Shown here: positions 8,734 through 10,273 of the stretch, piece by piece
Layout: every line of letters starts with the position of its first letter
Position numbering within the stretch: position 1 is the first letter of the stretch
DNA from: Gemmatimonadota bacterium
GTDB taxonomy: Bacteria > Gemmatimonadota > Gemmatimonadetes > Gemmatimonadales > GWC2-71-9
Length of the DNA: 10,273 nucleotides
Assembly (NCBI GenBank): GCA_003221985.1
Contig: QHUQ01000049.1
Coordinates: 1-10,273, forward strand
Reading direction: 5' to 3'
Program-made: the position numbers and the translations under genes
The notes under the pieces: generated by a model
What the model was told of the DNA's origin: nothing
The model's database searches: none
Seen by the model: only the letters and a program-made list of their open reading frames with translations

Positions 8734-10065
8734 ATGATCGTCGTCCCCCTGATCGAGCGCAAGCGCGACGGCGCGGCCCTCAGTCCCGAAGAATGGTCGG
8801 CGCTCGTGACGGAGTACACCGCGGGCCGCATTCCCGATTATCAGCTCGCGGCGCTGTTGATGGCCGTGTTCATGCGCGGCCTGGAGCGCCAGGAGCTCGC
8901 CGCGCTCACCGACGCCATGCTCGCGTCCGGCGATCGCCTGTCGTTCGACGGCTGGGCCACCCCCCGCATCGACAAACACTCGACCGGCGGCGTCGGCGAC
9001 AAGGTCTCGCTGGTGCTCGGCCCGCTGGTGGCGGCGTGCGGCATCGCGGTCCCGATGATGTCGGGGCGGGGACTCGGCCACACCGGCGGCACGCTCGACA
9101 AGCTCGAGGCGATCCCGGGATTCCGCACCAATCTCTCCCTCGCGGAAGCGAAGGCGCAGGTGCAGAAGATCGGCTGCGCCCTGATCGGGCAGACCGCGGA
9201 GATCGCCCCCGCCGACCGCAAGCTGTACGCGCTGCGCGACGTCACCGCCACCGTCGAATCGATTCCGCTCATCGCCGCGAGCATCATGTCCAAGAAACTC
9301 GCCGAAGGGCTCGACGGCCTCGTGCTCGACGTGAAGAACGGCAGCGGCGCATTCCTGCCGGAAGTCGCGCGCGGGCTCGAGCTGGCCAAGACGATGATTG
9401 CGCTGGGCGAGGATCGCGGCTGCCCGACGATTGCGCTGATCACGGCGATGGACCGGCCACTGGGGCGCGCGTGTGGCAACGTGCTGGAGACCGAGGAGGC
9501 GATTCTGGCGCTGCGCGGCGAAGGCCCGCCCGATCTCCTCGAGGTGACCTACGCGCTGGGCGTCGAGATGCTGCTCCAGGGGGGAATCGAGAAGAACACC
9601 AAGAAGGCGCGAAAGAAGCTGGAGACGGCGATCGAATCCGGACTCGCCGCGGAGAAGTTCGAGCAGATCATCGAGGCGCAGGGCGGCAACGCCAAGGCAG
9701 TCGAGGACCCCTCGGTGTTACCGCAGGCGCAGGCGGTGGAGGTCTACGCCGCGGCCCGCACCGGAGTCGTGCAGCGCGTCGAGCCGCGCACGATCGGCCG
9801 CGCCATCGTTGCCCTCGGCGGCGGCCGCCGCACGGTCGAGGATACGGTCGATCCCACGGTCGGTTTCGTGATCACGGTCAAGCCGGGTGACAAAGTGCTG
9901 GAAGGGGAGCCGATCGCCTCCGTGTTCGCGAAGGATGCCGACGGCATTCGCACGGGCTTTGACGCCCTGGCTCAGGCCATCGTGGTCGGCGACAAGCTGA
10001 CGCAGAAACCACTCCGGCTCGTGTCGCACCGCGTGACCCGCGCGGGTGTCGAGGAGCTTGCCTAG
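8734..10065 (+). CDS. deoA: Thymidine or pyrimidine-nucleoside phosphorylase
   Basis: This enzyme splits thymidine, or also uridine, with phosphate to the base and (deoxy)ribose 1-phosphate in nucleoside salvage. The 443-aa length is normal for the family. The amino-terminal alpha domain (residues 1-70) begins IERKRDG and contains IPDYQLAALLMAVFMRG. The phosphate-binding segment is KHSTGGVGDKVSL at 81-93, and the family signature SGRGLGHTGGTLDKLE spans 110-125. The base-binding residues are Arg168, Ser183 and Lys187 (YALRDVTATVESIPLIAASIMSKK). The carboxyl-terminal domain covers about 335-443. The sequence does not separate deoA from pdp with certainty, so the symbol is tentative. ATG 8734 fits the family start; a GGAG at 8719-8722 is 11 bases upstream, within the start of the TPR gene. 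The promoter must lie inside that opposite gene. The stop codon overlaps the stop of the next, opposite gene. Confidence 0.93.
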   Translation: MIVVPLIERKRDGAALSPEEWSALVTEYTAGRIPDYQLAALLMAVFMRGLERQELAALTDAMLASGDRLSFDGWATPRIDKHSTGGVGDKVSLVLGPLVAACGIAVPMMSGRGLGHTGGTLDKLEAIPGFRTNLSLAEAKAQVQKIGCALIGQTAEIAPADRKLYALRDVTATVESIPLIAASIMSKKLAEGLDGLVLDVKNGSGAFLPEVARGLELAKTMIALGEDRGCPTIALITAMDRPLGRACGNVLETEEAILALRGEGPPDLLEVTYALGVEMLLQGGIEKNTKKARKKLETAIESGLAAEKFEQIIEAQGGNAKAVEDPSVLPQAQAVEVYAAARTGVVQRVEPRTIGRAIVALGGGRRTVEDTVDPTVGFVITVKPGDKVLEGEPIASVFAKDADGIRTGFDALAQAIVVGDKLTQKPLRLVSHRVTRAGVEELA

Positions 10066-10268
10066 AGGAGCGGTTTCTGGCCAGTGCCCGGTCCCCAGTC
10101 GCGCACGCTCTCTTCGTCGGCCGCCTCCTGCACGTCCCGCTCGGCGGCTTCCAGCTCCGATTCGTCTACGTCCGGCCGCTCCCGCCGCGCCGGACCAACG
10201 CTCTTACTCGGCCAGAGGAACCACGCCAGGACGATCAGCACAACCGCGATGACGCCGATGACGCCCAT
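10062..10268 (-). CDS. Small single-span membrane protein of unknown function
   Basis: This 68-aa protein has a hydrophobic helix at residues 2-19 (GVIGVIAVVLIVLAWFLW), then a basic stretch (KSVGPARRER) and a highly acidic tail (about 33-56), ending with DWGPGTGQKPLL. The basic residues just after the helix suggest that the tail faces the cytoplasm. I do not recognise a characterised family, although I recall similar small proteins next to nucleoside phosphorylase genes in Gemmatimonadota. The start at 10268 is only 5 bases from the window edge, so the ribosome binding site, the promoter and any upstream extension are not visible. The stop codon (10062-10064) and the phosphorylase stop (10063-10065) share CTAG, leaving no room for a terminator between the two convergent genes. 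Confidence 0.65.
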   Translation of the reverse strand: MGVIGVIAVVLIVLAWFLWPSKSVGPARRERPDVDESELEAAERDVQEAADEESVRDWGPGTGQKPLL

Positions 10269-10273
10269 CAGAC

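Noticed and set aside
8728..9081. Extension of the TPR gene upstream
   Set aside because: It is antisense to conserved phosphorylase codons. The signal-peptide-like start at 8727 is a better amino terminus.

Overview
The window is GC-rich, tightly packed chromosomal DNA with long antisense open frames, as expected of a high-GC bacterium. The protein set has no phage or conjugative genes and looks like an ordinary chromosomal segment of an uncultured soil or sediment bacterium: bacterial NAD-dependent DNA ligase, TldD/TldE, exported M24 peptidase, pyrimidine nucleoside phosphorylase, V4R and GAF proteins, and a periplasmic TPR protein. My best guess is Gemmatimonadota, from the general style of the proteins, the V4R protein and the small membrane protein after the phosphorylase gene. 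Acidobacteriota or a related lineage is possible, and no rRNA or other marker settles it.

Layout. (1) 65-3181, plus strand: a three-gene operon of a purine-type phosphoribosyltransferase, tldD and tldE, joined by 4-base stop/start overlaps (TTGA, ATGA). tldD is broken: family-conserved sequence switches frame near 1336-1341 and about 34-35 family residues are missing there. (2) 3178-3205: a perfect 28-nt palindrome between convergent genes. (3) 3205-6507, minus strand: an operon of GAF protein, ligA and V4R protein, with a GTGA overlap and a 13-nt gap. (4) 6508-6566: a 59-bp divergent intergenic region. (5) 6567-7925, plus: exported Xaa-Pro aminopeptidase-like M24 peptidase. (6) 7927-7971: a second, longer palindrome, again between convergent genes, which supplies the stop codon of the next gene. 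(7) 7960-8727, minus: exported TPR protein resembling the eukaryotic RMDN/FAM82 family. (8) 8734-10065, plus: thymidine/pyrimidine-nucleoside phosphorylase, starting only 6 bp from the TPR gene. (9) 10062-10268, minus: 68-aa single-span membrane protein whose stop codon overlaps that of the phosphorylase (CTAG).

How the genes may work together. Phosphoribosyltransferase and phosphorylase are nucleobase/nucleoside salvage enzymes but sit in separate transcription units. TldD and TldE form a heteromeric zinc protease in bacteria where they have been studied, and here the catalytic subunit appears damaged while its partner is intact. Exported M24 peptidase and exported TPR protein are envelope functions. 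The most unusual items are the tldD lesion, the two GTAG-footed palindromes (REP-like in design), and the sensory GAF and V4R genes that enclose ligA. I found no clear undescribed defence or mobile system. There is no non-coding stretch over 300 bases.
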